A stretch of DNA of 62,365 bases from Algoriphagus sp. (GTDB lineage Bacteria; Bacteroidota; Bacteroidia; Cytophagales; Cyclobacteriaceae): contig NZ_JAUXYL010000013.1 in assembly GCF_030694375.1 (NCBI RefSeq), forward strand, positions 1 through 62,365, in the 5' to 3' direction. The notes beneath the pieces are model-generated. The model did no database searches, was not told the DNA's origin, and saw nothing but the letters and a program-made list of their open reading frames with translations. Every line of letters starts with the position of its first letter. The stretch's first letter is position 1. Below, piece by piece: positions 17,402 to 29,008 of the stretch. Made by a program: the position numbers and the translations under genes.

Positions 17402-17460
17402 TTCCTTTTCAAGGCACTTAAACCAAACAATCAAATCCACAACCCGATAATCAACACACT

Positions 17461-17907
17461 ATGAAAAAGATACTCCTTGGACTTGTTCTCTTCATGATCG
17501 GAACGCAATTGTCCTTTGCTCAAACCACTCCCGAGCAACAGGAAATCATCCAGCTTTCCAAAGACAAATGGCAGTGGATGGCCGACAAAGAAGCCGACAA
17601 GCTTGCCGTGTTGTTCGATGACAAATCTGTCTTTGTGCACATGGGAGGTGCCTGGGGAAAAGATCGGGAAGTGGAAGTGATCCGTGGTGGTGGCATTTGG
17701 TACAAAAAAGCCGATATCCATGAAGTATCGGTAGAGATCATCGATAACACCGCAATTCTCCTCAACCGAATTACACTCTTAGCTGAAGTTGGTGGTAATG
17801 AAGTCACCAATCCCTTTATGGTCACCGAAGTCTATATCAAAAAAGGAAGAACCTGGAAACTGGGTTCGCTTTCCTTTACCCGCCTAATGACTCCAGGTGG
17901 GCAGTAA
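17461..17907 (+). CDS. Secreted DUF4440/SnoaL-like protein
   Basis: 148 residues: signal peptide MKKILLGLVLFMIGTQLSFAQ, then an NTF2-like domain sharing with its upstream paralog WQWMADKEADKLAVLF, FVHMGGAWGKDREVEVI, GIWYKKADI and VTEVYIKKGRTWKLGSLSF. Function unknown. Flanked on both sides by REP-like palindromes. Confidence 0.85.
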   Translation: MKKILLGLVLFMIGTQLSFAQTTPEQQEIIQLSKDKWQWMADKEADKLAVLFDDKSVFVHMGGAWGKDREVEVIRGGGIWYKKADIHEVSVEIIDNTAILLNRITLLAEVGGNEVTNPFMVTEVYIKKGRTWKLGSLSFTRLMTPGGQ

Positions 17908-17919
17908 TTATAGACTTAA

Positions 17920-17987
17920 AAACCTGACAGGTTTGATTCATTATGGTTATAAAAACACTTGACACACAATCTAAACCTGTCAGGTTT
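17920..17987. repeat. Pair of REP-like palindromes (AAACCTGACAGGTTT type)
   Basis: AAACCTGACAGGTTT at 17920-17934 and its inverted partner AAACCTGTCAGGTTT at 17973-17987, 38 bases apart, directly after the second DUF4440 gene. Same family as the elements around the cas genes. Confidence 0.75.
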
Positions 17988-18034
17988 GCTCTGCCTTGAT
18001 CAGTGCTCCACTAACCGAAATATTAAATCAAATT

Positions 18035-18078
18035 CAAGTGAGTGAGGACCTGACTGTCGTCAGACAGGCACTCACTTG
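18035..18078. repeat. Imperfect palindrome with CAAGTGAGTG/CACTCACTTG arms
   Basis: Perfect 10-bp outer arms enclose an inner GTCGTCAGACAGG segment. Its inner part resembles the GCAGACAGGTCTGAGG stretch near 35010, so it is likely another dispersed palindromic repeat. Lies upstream of the flavodoxin gene. Confidence 0.55.
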
Positions 18079-18129
18079 GGCGGGGAATAAGTAATCTATT
18101 CAAACAGCTCATCCACATAAATAACCACG

Positions 18130-18741
18130 ATGAAATTCTTTCTCCTCAGTATTTTCCTTTTTACCTCCCTGCTTGGTTCTTGCCAAACTAAGCCAGAGGC
18201 GAGCGTAGAAAAAACTAGGGAGGAATCCGAGAGAATCCTCATTGTGTACCTCTCCCGAACCAAAAACACCAAGGCTGTTGCGGAGATGATCCATCGGGAA
18301 GTAGGGGGTGACTTGGTGGAATTGAAGCTTGTAACACCTTATCCGGAAAATTACAGGGCCATTGTCGATCAAGTAGCGAGAGAAAATGAAAGTGGGTATT
18401 TGCCTCCGCTCAAAACAAAAATCCCAGATGTAGCATCCTACGAGATTGTATTTGTGGGCTTTCCCACATGGGGCATGCAGCTTCCTCCGCCCATGAAAAG
18501 CTTTCTCAATCAGGTTGATCTGAGCGGAAAAACTGTCATCCCATTCAATACCAATGCAGGCTATGGAATCGGAAGCAGCTTTGAAACAGTAAAAGAACTC
18601 TGTCCAAACAGCACCATCCTGGAAGGATATTATACCAAGGGTGGTATAGAGCGGGACGGGGTCTTATATGTGATGGAAGGGGAAAAAGAAAAACAAGTAC
18701 TGGAAGAAATAAGAGTTTGGTTAGACAAATTATCATTCTAG
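18130..18741 (+). CDS. Flavodoxin-like lipoprotein
   Basis: 203 residues. A lipoprotein signal ends in LLGSC near residue 17-21. The domain is flavodoxin-like: phosphate-loop ILIVYLSRTKNTKAVAEMI near 37, YEIVFVGFPTWGMQLPPPMK near 103 and IPFNTNAGYGIGSSFETV near 136. It would bind FMN and reduce a partner or substrate, apparently on the periplasmic side. The tether outside the cytoplasm fits the exported oxidoreductases nearby. Confidence 0.85.
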   Translation: MKFFLLSIFLFTSLLGSCQTKPEASVEKTREESERILIVYLSRTKNTKAVAEMIHREVGGDLVELKLVTPYPENYRAIVDQVARENESGYLPPLKTKIPDVASYEIVFVGFPTWGMQLPPPMKSFLNQVDLSGKTVIPFNTNAGYGIGSSFETVKELCPNSTILEGYYTKGGIERDGVLYVMEGEKEKQVLEEIRVWLDKLSF

Positions 18742-18828
18742 CATTTAAGGATAAAATGAACAGGGAAACCCTTTTCCTCAGGCATCAAAAAATGAATCTA
18801 CTAGAACTAAAAAAAGACAACTCTTCCA

Positions 18829-19206
18829 GTGAAACAAAAGTTAGGCTTTGCCTCACAACGTATCAACTCAGCATTTTTGGAATTATTGGAGAACCAATTT
18901 CCAATAATAGACAAGGGATCATCATTGAAACTCAGGTCTCCTTCTGACTTTGCAGAGCATCTAAATATTCATGTGAATCATTTGAACAGGGCAGTAAAAT
19001 ATGTTAGTGGAAAAACCACCTCATTCATGATCAAGGATAGAATTCTACAGGAATCAAAGCGGTTATTGGCAATTAGCATGTGGAATATATCCGAAATAGC
19101 CTTTGCCTTAGGTTTTGGTGAAGGGACTCATTTTAATTTTTTTTTCAAAAAGCACACGAAAATGAACCCAACCCAATTCCGAACATCAGAAAAAAAAGAA
19201 GGATAG
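18829..19206 (+). pseudogene. AraC regulator remnant (DNA-binding domain only)
   Basis: 125 residues from a GTG at 18829. It contains only the linker and the double helix-turn-helix (LNIHVNHLNRAVKYVSGKTT, WNISEIAFALGFGEGTHFN) and aligns with residues ~185-298 of the regulator at 3362-4261; the sensing domain is absent. The frame is closed by a stop at 18808-18810, and residual similarity appears to continue in another frame just upstream. A 5'-truncated, frame-shifted remnant is the best reading, although the free DNA-binding domain could still be made. Confidence 0.65.
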
Positions 19207-19271
19207 GATTCCTGTAAAATGAAAGATTGAGAAACAAGGATTATTAATTGTCACAGGGAAGTACTGAATAA

Positions 19272-20165
<894 letters not shown>

Positions 20166-20194
20166 TCTCAAGAACTATTAACCCTAACCCTCAC

Positions 20195-21802
20195 ATGAAA
20201 AAATTTCTCTTCTTTTCCCTACTGATCTTGGCTGCTCTGTGCAGCTATGGACAATCCCCCGTGATCCAGACCAAATCCGGGGCGGTCCGTGGCGCCGTCG
20301 AAGGCGATGTTGCGAGTTTTAAGGGAATTCCTTTTGCTGCACCGCCAGTTGGAGAATTCAGGTGGAGACCACCGCAACCGGTAACTCCATGGACGGAAGT
20401 TCGGGATGCTACTAAATATTGTGCGGATTGTCCTCAGCGAACCTGGCCGGGTTCTACAGCTGTCGTTTCTGAAGATTGCCTTTTTCTTAATGTTTGGGCA
20501 CCTGCTACAGCCACCAAAGATTCTAAACTGCCCGTGATGGTTTGGATCCACGGAGGGGCATTCACAGGAGGGAGCGGTGCAGGACCGGGTTCCGCCGGAG
20601 ATGCATTTGCCAAACAAGGTGTCATCCTAACGACTATCAATTACAGACTTGGGCGACTCGGCCATTTTGCTCACCCGGCTTTGAGCCAAGAACATCCGGA
20701 GGAATTTAAGGGGAGTTACGCCTATATGGATCAGATTGCTGCTCTGAAGTGGGTCAAGGAAAACATTGCCGCTTTCGGGGGAGACCCGAATAACGTAACA
20801 ATCTTTGGATTTTCTTCTGGAGGGGTATCCATTCATTCTCTTTTAACAATACCGGCTGCAAATGGCCTCTTTCAAAAAGCGATCAGCCACTCCGGTGGTG
20901 GGCGTGACGGTGTATTGACGGCAAGACCTATCAGAGAAGATAATTCTGATGAGCTATACCCAATATCAGCGGAAACTATCGGGATCAATTTTGCCAAAAG
21001 GCATAAGATCGAAGGAAAAGACGCATCATCGCTCGCCAAGCTCCGTGGCTTATCTGTGGAGCAAATCATCGACGGAGGCCAAGAAAATGACAGCACTGGA
21101 GCCAGAATCTATTCAGGCCCAATCCTCGATGGTAAACTGGTGGTGGAAACTGCCGAGACTGCCTACAAAGCAAACAGACAGGCAAAAGTTCCATTAATGA
21201 TCGGAAGCTCCAGCGCTGAAATCGGTGGGGCCTTTATCAATGCAAGTAAGTCTAAGGAAGAACTTTTTGCCCAGTTCGGTGAATTGGAAGCTGAGGCTAA
21301 GGCCGCTTATGACCCCAATGGCGACAAAGAATTCAATGAAGTCCTGACCAAGTTTACCACAGATTGGGGTTGGGGCGAACCAGCTCGGATGACCGCAAGA
21401 ACATTTGTTGGAGCAAATCAACCGGTTTACGTTTGGCAATTTGGCTATGTCCCACCAGCGGGAAGAGAACGATCTCCATACGGAGCAGGTCATGGATCTG
21501 AGCTTTCATTTGTTTTCAACACAATTCATGCAAGATGGGGAGCTCAGGGAGAAGCAACGGCATCAGAAAAAGAATTAGCAAGCCTGATGAATTCCTATTG
21601 GGTCAATTTTGCCAAAACAGGAAATCCAAATGGAAACAATCTACCGGGATGGCCTCAATACGACATCCAAAAAGCGGAAATTCTTGACATAAGCCTCGAT
21701 GGGGAAGTGACCAACAAGCCAGATCCTAGAAAAGCTCGGTTCGATGTGTTGGAAAAAGCATTCGAAAACCGAACTCGACTCCAAACCCGAAAGGGATTTT
21801 AA
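20195..21802 (+). CDS. Secreted type B carboxylesterase
   Basis: 535 residues from the ATG at 20195, which begins a good signal peptide (MKKFLFFSLLILAALCSYGQ); an upstream in-frame Met inside the previous gene is rejected. Type B esterase marks: EDCLFLNVWAP near 93, oxyanion MVWIHGGAFTGGSG near 112, nucleophile elbow FGFSSGGVSIHSLL near 206 and the His of YGAGHGSELSF near 430. Hydrolyses carboxylic esters outside the cytoplasm. Starts 29 bases after the aldo/keto reductase, so probably in one transcript. Confidence 0.93.
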   Translation: MKKFLFFSLLILAALCSYGQSPVIQTKSGAVRGAVEGDVASFKGIPFAAPPVGEFRWRPPQPVTPWTEVRDATKYCADCPQRTWPGSTAVVSEDCLFLNVWAPATATKDSKLPVMVWIHGGAFTGGSGAGPGSAGDAFAKQGVILTTINYRLGRLGHFAHPALSQEHPEEFKGSYAYMDQIAALKWVKENIAAFGGDPNNVTIFGFSSGGVSIHSLLTIPAANGLFQKAISHSGGGRDGVLTARPIREDNSDELYPISAETIGINFAKRHKIEGKDASSLAKLRGLSVEQIIDGGQENDSTGARIYSGPILDGKLVVETAETAYKANRQAKVPLMIGSSSAEIGGAFINASKSKEELFAQFGELEAEAKAAYDPNGDKEFNEVLTKFTTDWGWGEPARMTARTFVGANQPVYVWQFGYVPPAGRERSPYGAGHGSELSFVFNTIHARWGAQGEATASEKELASLMNSYWVNFAKTGNPNGNNLPGWPQYDIQKAEILDISLDGEVTNKPDPRKARFDVLEKAFENRTRLQTRKGF

Positions 21803-21845
21803 GAGGATCTGAATCCTTACCAGTACAACTCAAAAAGAGAAATCA

Positions 21846-22973
<1,128 letters not shown>

Positions 22974-22983
22974 CCAGTTAAAA

Positions 22984-23085
22984 ATGAAAACCGGTCTTCT
23001 CCTATACTTTCTATTCTGCTTGGTTTTCACAGGTTTTTCTCAAGAAAAAAAAGCAATTGATTCTCTGAAAAATCATTTGGAATAA
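22984..23085 (+). pseudogene. 33-residue signal-peptide stub, probable gene remnant
   Basis: Begins 11 bases after the reductase and encodes MKTGLLLYFLFCLVFTGFSQ, a clean signal peptide, then EKKAIDSLKNHLE and a stop. After the stop the same frame continues TVDQTV and then another stop. The opening resembles secreted TPR-type sensor kinases of Bacteroidota, so it is probably the 5' end of a lost gene. A tiny secreted peptide cannot be excluded. Confidence 0.45.
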
Positions 23086-23185
23086 ACCGTTGATCAAACA
23101 GTTTGAATTATATAACCCAAACAAAATCAGCCTTTACTAAATTAAAGCAGTGTAAGTTGCCCTTATTTCCAAACGAATATTCTGT

Positions 23186-25426
23186 ATGACCCAATCTGTA
23201 GAAAAGCTCAATCGCCGATCGTTTCTCAAAGTCACTGCCCTCGCAGGAGGAGGATTACTCTTGAGCTTCAACTGGCTGAGTGGATGCAAACCCAAGGAAT
23301 TGGAAGAATTGGGTTTACCGAAGGAATGGTTTAGACTGAACGGCTACATCAAAATCGGTGAAAACGGACTCGTGACCCTGATGTCTCCCAATCCGGAAGG
23401 CGGGCAAAATGTCAAGTCCTCCATGCCGATGATCGTGGCGGAGGAACTTGACGCAGACTGGACTAAGGTAGTCGTGGAGCAAGCCCCTTTGGACACAGAT
23501 AATTTTACCCGTCAGTTTATCGGAGGTAGTCAGGCCATCCGTATGGGTTGGAAAGCACTCCGAACCGCCGGTGCCACAGCCCGCCAACTCCTGATCCATG
23601 CGGCTGCTCAGACTTGGCAAGTTCCTGCAGCTGAAGTCACCACCGAACCCGGATATTTGATTCATTCAGCAAGCGGAAAAAAGGCCCACTTTGGAGAGAT
23701 GGCTTCGCTGGCAGCCACCCTGCCCGTACCCGAGGAAGTTCCGCTCAAGGAAATTTCTGAATTCAAACTGATCGGCAAATCCCACAAAAATGTGGAAGCC
23801 AAAAACATCATAACCGGAAAGCCGCTTTTCGGGATCGATTACAAAAAAGAGGGGATGCTGATCGCCATGATCATCCATCCACCTGCTCACGGCATGCGGC
23901 TAAAGTCCTTTGACGACTCCGCCGCCCGAAACCTCCCCGGGATCACCGACATTTTCCAGATCAAATCCCATCAGGACGACTACGAACGCACCTTTTTTGA
24001 CACCACCAGTTTCACGGATTTAGTCGCAATAGTCGGCAAGTCAACCTGGGAAGTGATGAATGCAAAAAAAGCCGTCAAGGTCGAATGGGAGGGATTTTCC
24101 ACCTATGAAGAAAAGCGGGATTGGAACGGAAGAAAAGAAAACCGAACCATTCCCGGAGGCTTGGAAAGCTGGGAGGATCAAATGGCAAAAATGGGTGAAG
24201 CAGCCAAAAAAGCTAAAACTGTCCGCAAGGACGGAAATCCGGAAGCGGCTTTCGCCAAAGCGGCCAAAGTCATCGAGCAAACGTATCGGGGACCTTTTTT
24301 GGCACACAACTGCATGGAGCCGATGAACTTTTTTGCGCATGTCCAGGAAGGAAAAGCAGCTTGTGCCGGACCGCTTCAGAAGCCCGAACTGACCGAACAG
24401 GCGCTTTCTTCACGTCTCGGAATTCCCATAGAAAATATTCAGATCGAAATGACCCGACTGGGCGGTGGTTACGGACGCCGTTCCTATTCACACTGGCTGA
24501 TCGAGGCAGCGGTCATTTCCCAAAAAGTCAATGCCCCGATCAAACTGATCTACTCCCGGGAGGATGACATGACAGGCGGAATCTATCGCCCCATGTATCA
24601 GGCGACCTATCGGGCTGCCTTGGACAAGGACAACAACTTGATCGGATTTCATGTAAATGCAGGAGGATTGGTAGAGCCCCCACTCTATCCGGATCGCTTT
24701 CCGGCAGGAGCAGTAGAAAATTACTGGGCTGAAGATTGGACGATTCCTTCAAATATTACCGTCGGGTCATTCCGAGCGCCACGATCCAACTTTATCGCTG
24801 CGGCAGAACAGTCCTTTCTAGACGAAGTGGCCGAAGCTGCGGGAAAAGACCCGATCGAATTCAGGCTCGAGCTATTGCGAAAAGCGAAGGAAAATCCAGT
24901 GGGAGAAAACAACGATTACGATCCGGATCGATTTATCGGAGTGCTGGAATTACTCAAAGTCAAATCCAATTGGGGACAACCCCAAGCAGGAGTTTCCAGA
25001 GGTGTTTCGGCCTATTTTTGCCACAACAGTTACGCTGCCCAAGTCCTGGATTTGAAAATGGAAAACGGACAGGTTCAGGTCGAAAAAGTCTTCAGTGCCG
25101 TGGATTGTGGATTGCTGATCAATCCCGACTCGGCAAAGAACCTCTGCGAGGGTTCGGTAGTGGACGGAATCGGCACGGCGATGTTTGGGGAATTGAAATT
25201 CAACCAAGGTGTGCCGGACAAGAACAATTTTGACAAGTATCGCATGATTCGGATGAAAGAAGCTCCGAAGGAAATCGAAACCCATTTTGTGGAAAGTCAA
25301 GTCGATCCCACAGGCTTGGGTGAGCCCGGATATCCTCCGGTTTTTGCCGCTTTAGCCAATGCCTTGTACCAGGCCACTGGCAAGCGGTTTTACGATCAGC
25401 CTTTTGCGAAGCAATTGGAAGGGTGA
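23186..25426 (+). CDS. Molybdopterin-binding large subunit, third paralog, Tat lipoprotein
   Basis: 746 residues. Signal NRRSFLKVTALAGGG followed by WLSGC (Tat plus lipobox). Signatures: TRLGGGYGRRSYSHW near 430, GSFRAPRSNFIAAAEQSF near 525 and TGLGEPGYPP near 711 with the expected catalytic Glu. Clearly more divergent and more GC-rich in codon use than the two 754-residue paralogs. It has no small subunit of its own upstream; the nearest is at 25548-26006 downstream, which may be shared by two large subunits. Confidence 0.92.
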   Translation: MTQSVEKLNRRSFLKVTALAGGGLLLSFNWLSGCKPKELEELGLPKEWFRLNGYIKIGENGLVTLMSPNPEGGQNVKSSMPMIVAEELDADWTKVVVEQAPLDTDNFTRQFIGGSQAIRMGWKALRTAGATARQLLIHAAAQTWQVPAAEVTTEPGYLIHSASGKKAHFGEMASLAATLPVPEEVPLKEISEFKLIGKSHKNVEAKNIITGKPLFGIDYKKEGMLIAMIIHPPAHGMRLKSFDDSAARNLPGITDIFQIKSHQDDYERTFFDTTSFTDLVAIVGKSTWEVMNAKKAVKVEWEGFSTYEEKRDWNGRKENRTIPGGLESWEDQMAKMGEAAKKAKTVRKDGNPEAAFAKAAKVIEQTYRGPFLAHNCMEPMNFFAHVQEGKAACAGPLQKPELTEQALSSRLGIPIENIQIEMTRLGGGYGRRSYSHWLIEAAVISQKVNAPIKLIYSREDDMTGGIYRPMYQATYRAALDKDNNLIGFHVNAGGLVEPPLYPDRFPAGAVENYWAEDWTIPSNITVGSFRAPRSNFIAAAEQSFLDEVAEAAGKDPIEFRLELLRKAKENPVGENNDYDPDRFIGVLELLKVKSNWGQPQAGVSRGVSAYFCHNSYAAQVLDLKMENGQVQVEKVFSAVDCGLLINPDSAKNLCEGSVVDGIGTAMFGELKFNQGVPDKNNFDKYRMIRMKEAPKEIETHFVESQVDPTGLGEPGYPPVFAALANALYQATGKRFYDQPFAKQLEG

Positions 25427-25480
25427 ACCTATGTTTTGATCTGTGATAGTTTTCCCAGATCCGATTGATTTATAAATACA

Positions 25481-25494
25481 TCTGTTTGATTTCC
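25481..25494 (+). promoter_or_regulatory. Motif shared upstream of both small-subunit genes
   Basis: TCTGTTTGATTTCC, the same as at 7112-7125 and at nearly the same distance from the start codon of the small-subunit gene. Further similarity (TTCCGAAA, CTAACTT) follows, so the leader region was duplicated with the genes. Confidence 0.4.
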
Positions 25495-25547
25495 GTAAGG
25501 GTAAAACCTTCCGAAATCCCTAACTTCAACATCTAAATTCACAACCT

Positions 25548-26006
25548 ATGGCCATTTTCAATCTCAACATCAACGGAACTTCCAAGCAGGTTGACGTAGA
25601 TCCCAGCACTCCGATGCTTTGGGTTTTGCGGGACCACTTGGATTTGGTAGGCACCAAGTTTGGCTGCGGAATCGCTCAGTGTGGTGCTTGTACCATACAC
25701 TTGGACGGTAACGCCGTTAGATCTTGCCAATTGCCGGTTTCGGCAGGCGAAGGAGCATCGATTACCACCATCGAGGGTCTCTCAGAAAAAGGAGATCATC
25801 CGGTACAGCAAGCCTGGCTAGAGCACGATGTACCGCAATGCGGCTATTGCCAGGCAGGACAAATCATGTCTGCCGCAGCACTTTTGGCGGCTAATCCAAA
25901 TCCATCGGATACCGATATCGACAATGCCATGAATGGCAATATCTGCCGATGCGGAACCTATACCCGAATCAAAGCTGCCATCAAAACAGCGGCACAGAAA
26001 CTCTAA
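25548..26006 (+). CDS. (2Fe-2S) small subunit of a molybdenum hydroxylase
   Basis: 152 residues, about 18 substitutions from the copy at 7179-7637 by eye. All cluster cysteines are kept ([29 protein letters not shown]). It sits between two large-subunit genes, 121 bases after one and 12 bases before the other, and probably serves the downstream one first. Cofactors are two [2Fe-2S] clusters. Confidence 0.95.
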   Translation: MAIFNLNINGTSKQVDVDPSTPMLWVLRDHLDLVGTKFGCGIAQCGACTIHLDGNAVRSCQLPVSAGEGASITTIEGLSEKGDHPVQQAWLEHDVPQCGYCQAGQIMSAAALLAANPNPSDTDIDNAMNGNICRCGTYTRIKAAIKTAAQKL

Positions 26007-26018
26007 ACCCAGAAAAAC

Positions 26019-28283
26019 ATGACAACTGTAAACACCAAACTTGATCGAAGATCATTTTTAAAAGTGTCAGCTTTGGCTGGAGGAGGCATGATGCTGAGCT
26101 TTAGCTGGCTGGCTGGATGTAAGCCAACCGCCGAGGAAGCTTTGGGATTACCCAAAGAATGGTTTGAACTGAATAGCTACATCAAAATTGGGGAAAATGG
26201 TGCGGTGACACTTTTCAATCCAAACCCTGAGTTTGGGCAAAACGTCAAAACCTCTCTTCCCATGATTCTTGCCGATGAGTTGGATGTGGATTGGAAAAAC
26301 GTATTTGTGGAGCAGGCAGACTTTTATCCTGAGCGATTTGAGAGACAATTTACAGGAGGGAGCAATAGCGTTCGGTCTGCTTGGAAACCTTTGCGTACCG
26401 CTGGTGGTACAGCAAGAGCGATGCTCATTGCTGCTGCAGCACAAACCTGGAAGGTTTCCGCTTCAGAAATCACTACCGCAGCCGGAATTTTAGAGCATAA
26501 AGCCAGCGGAAAAAAAGCACATTATGGCGAGATGGCCTCTCTCGCTGCCACAATGGAAGTGCCTGAAGAAGTCCAATTAAAAGAACTGAAAGATTTTAAG
26601 ATCATCGGTAGTTCGAAAAAAAATGTAGAGGCAAGCAAAATCGTAACTGGAAAGCCACTTTTTTCTATTGATCACAAGGTAAATGGGATGAAGTACGCGG
26701 CCATCGTACACCCACCTGCTTTTGGAATGAAATTGAAGTCTTTTGACAAAACCTCAGTCAGCGGAATGTCTGGAATTCAGGACGTTTTTTCTATCAGTCT
26801 TTTCAAAGATGATTATGGGAGAAACTTTTTCGACACCACTACCTTCCCGGAGATCGTTGCCATTGTGGGCAATTCAACTTGGGAAGTGATGCAGGCAAAG
26901 AAATCACTGGCTGTAGAGTGGGAAAATGCACCTGAATCCAGTTTTGAAGTAGGCGGATTTGGTGGCCGACCTAATTCAAAAGTCATTGTGCCAGCAGGTC
27001 TAGAAAATACCTCCTCACACAAAGACCGAATGAAGGAATACATCACTAAACCCGGTAATGTAGTCCGTAAAGATGGTGACCCGGAGGGTGCTTTCAAAAA
27101 AGCAGCTAAGGTGATCGAGAAAACCTATTCTGCTCCATTTTTGGCACATAATACCATGGAACCCATGAACTGCTTTGCAGATGTCAAGGGAGATAAAGCA
27201 GTAATCTATGGACCGACTCAAGCCCCGGAATCCATCATGGGTACCTTGGTTCAGGCTTTGGGTATTCCAAAAGAAAATATTCAAATCAACCTTGCCCGTA
27301 TGGGAGGTGGCTTTGGCCGAAGAGCCTACAGTCACCACATGACTGAAGCAGCCTTGATTTCACAAAAAATCCAGGCACCAGTAAAAATGGTTTACACCCG
27401 TGAAGACGACATGACCGCCGGTGTTTACCGACCTGCTTACTCTGCGACTTATCGGGCGGCCTTGGATGAAAACAACAACCTGCTTGCCCTCCATGTAAAG
27501 GCAGGCGGAATCCCAGAATCCCCCTTGCATGCCAATCGGTTTCCAGCAGGAGCCTTGGACAATTACCTGGCAGAAAGCTGGGATATCCCTTCCAACATCA
27601 CCATCGGAGCATTCCGCGCACCTCGATCCAATTTTATCGCAGCTGCGGAGCAAAGTTTCTTGGACGAGTTGGCAGAAGTGATGGGTAAAGATCCGATCGA
27701 ATTCCGGTTGGAACTCTTGAAAAGAGCGGAAACCAATCCTGTAGGAGAGCGAAATGATTACGATGCCAAGCGCTATGCCGGGGTATTGGAACTTGTTCGT
27801 GACAAATCCAACTGGAATACTCCTGCAGCCGGAGTTCATCGCGGGGTTTCGGCCTATTTCTGCCACAATTCCTATGTAGCCGAAGTAGTCGATACCGTGA
27901 TCAAGGACAATAAGCCGGTGGTAGAAAAAGTCTATGCAGCTGTCGATTGCGGCATCGTGATCAATCCGGATGCTGCCATCAACATGGGAGAAGGAGCGAT
28001 CGTGGATGGAATCGGAAATGCGTTTTTCGGTGAATTGGCTTTTGAAAATGGGGTGCCCAACAAGACCAATTTTGACAAGTACCGAATGATCCGTCAGAAA
28101 GAGACTCCCAAATCCATCGAGGTGCACTTTGTGGACAGTACCGAAGAGCCAACCGGACTGGGCGAACCTTTCTTCCCTCCTGTTTTTGCAGCCTTGGCCA
28201 ACTCGCTTTACAAGGCAACGGGTAAGCGCTACTACGAGCAGCCTTTTGCCCCGCAACTGGAAATGCAGAATCTGAAGATGTGA
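26019..28283 (+). CDS. Molybdopterin-binding large subunit (xanthine dehydrogenase family), Tat lipoprotein
   Basis: 754 residues, same length as the gene at 7649-9913. DRRSFLKVSALAGG and WLAGC give the Tat/lipobox signal; ARMGGGFGRRAYSHH, GAFRAPRSNF and TGLGEPFFPP give the molybdenum site with its Glu. Bases 26041-26140 differ from 7671-7770 at only 3 positions, and the last ~47 coding bases are the same too, while the middle has diverged more. Recent duplication with patchy gene conversion is likely. Substrate unknown: aldehyde or N-heterocycle oxidation is the family expectation. Confidence 0.93.
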   Translation: MTTVNTKLDRRSFLKVSALAGGGMMLSFSWLAGCKPTAEEALGLPKEWFELNSYIKIGENGAVTLFNPNPEFGQNVKTSLPMILADELDVDWKNVFVEQADFYPERFERQFTGGSNSVRSAWKPLRTAGGTARAMLIAAAAQTWKVSASEITTAAGILEHKASGKKAHYGEMASLAATMEVPEEVQLKELKDFKIIGSSKKNVEASKIVTGKPLFSIDHKVNGMKYAAIVHPPAFGMKLKSFDKTSVSGMSGIQDVFSISLFKDDYGRNFFDTTTFPEIVAIVGNSTWEVMQAKKSLAVEWENAPESSFEVGGFGGRPNSKVIVPAGLENTSSHKDRMKEYITKPGNVVRKDGDPEGAFKKAAKVIEKTYSAPFLAHNTMEPMNCFADVKGDKAVIYGPTQAPESIMGTLVQALGIPKENIQINLARMGGGFGRRAYSHHMTEAALISQKIQAPVKMVYTREDDMTAGVYRPAYSATYRAALDENNNLLALHVKAGGIPESPLHANRFPAGALDNYLAESWDIPSNITIGAFRAPRSNFIAAAEQSFLDELAEVMGKDPIEFRLELLKRAETNPVGERNDYDAKRYAGVLELVRDKSNWNTPAAGVHRGVSAYFCHNSYVAEVVDTVIKDNKPVVEKVYAAVDCGIVINPDAAINMGEGAIVDGIGNAFFGELAFENGVPNKTNFDKYRMIRQKETPKSIEVHFVDSTEEPTGLGEPFFPPVFAALANSLYKATGKRYYEQPFAPQLEMQNLKM

Positions 28284-28414
28284 TCGGTTTCCTTTCCTAG
28301 TCGCCGAGAACACGACTGTGTCCGTCAGAAAGACAGCGACCATCTTCCAAATCAAATCGACCGGACCAGAAGTCCAGGCGATTTTTTATTTTGTCGAAAT
28401 ATGAATTTCCTTTG

Positions 28415-28978
28415 TCAAGAAAGCCTATAAGGTTCAGAACTTGGTTCAAAGAGTACCGTTTGGCCTTCATTGTAACTGTACTCGCTAATCCGATCTGCTT
28501 TAACCAATTCATTTATTATATCATAATCCCGATTATAATATGCTTTGACCAATGCACTAAATACCTCAGGAGGTATCGCATTAAGTATCGGTACACGAAG
28601 CTTTCTTAAATTTTGGCTTTGCCAACGAGGATAACCCCCATTCATTTTATTGCCAATTTCTAAAAGCTGATCTCGCACAAAATCAGACATCAAAATTGCA
28701 GCAAGCACAATAAGGTATTCATACTTTTGTCCTGCTATATAATATAAATTATGATGGGGGTAAAAGTTACCCTCATCGATGAACAAATGGGTATTCCCTG
28801 ATATATCCGGCAAAAGAATCTTTGACTGAAAAATTAACTTTGTATTGATTTTATCAATGGTTTTATACCACAAATTAGGGTTTTTTATTGCCACATGACG
28901 TTTTTTGAGAAGGTCACGATTACAGTCGAAGTATTGCTTTGCTTTAGAATAACTTAAAGGTAAACCATCAGTTCCCAT
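28415..28978 (-). pseudogene. Truncated DNA methyltransferase/specificity domain (TaqI- or Eco57I-like C-terminus)
   Basis: 187 residues with no catalytic methyltransferase motif. LPLSYSKAKQYF, NPNLWYKTIDKIN, ILLPDISGNTHLFIDEG and YPHHNLYYI are typical of the target-recognition domain at the C-terminus of TaqI/Eco57I-type adenine methyltransferases and type IIG enzymes, which normally follows several hundred residues of catalytic domain. The upstream frame is closed by a stop 12 codons before the first Met. This is best read as the tail of a lost restriction-modification enzyme. Low similarity of style to its neighbours supports foreign origin. Confidence 0.7.
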
Positions 28979-29008
28979 TTTTGAAAAATTTCTAATACGT
29001 CAGTTTTT

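Noticed and set aside
27360..28355. 331-residue frame antisense to the large hydroxylase subunit
   Set aside because: Mirror of a conserved coding sequence; composition and lack of a domain indicate a shadow frame.
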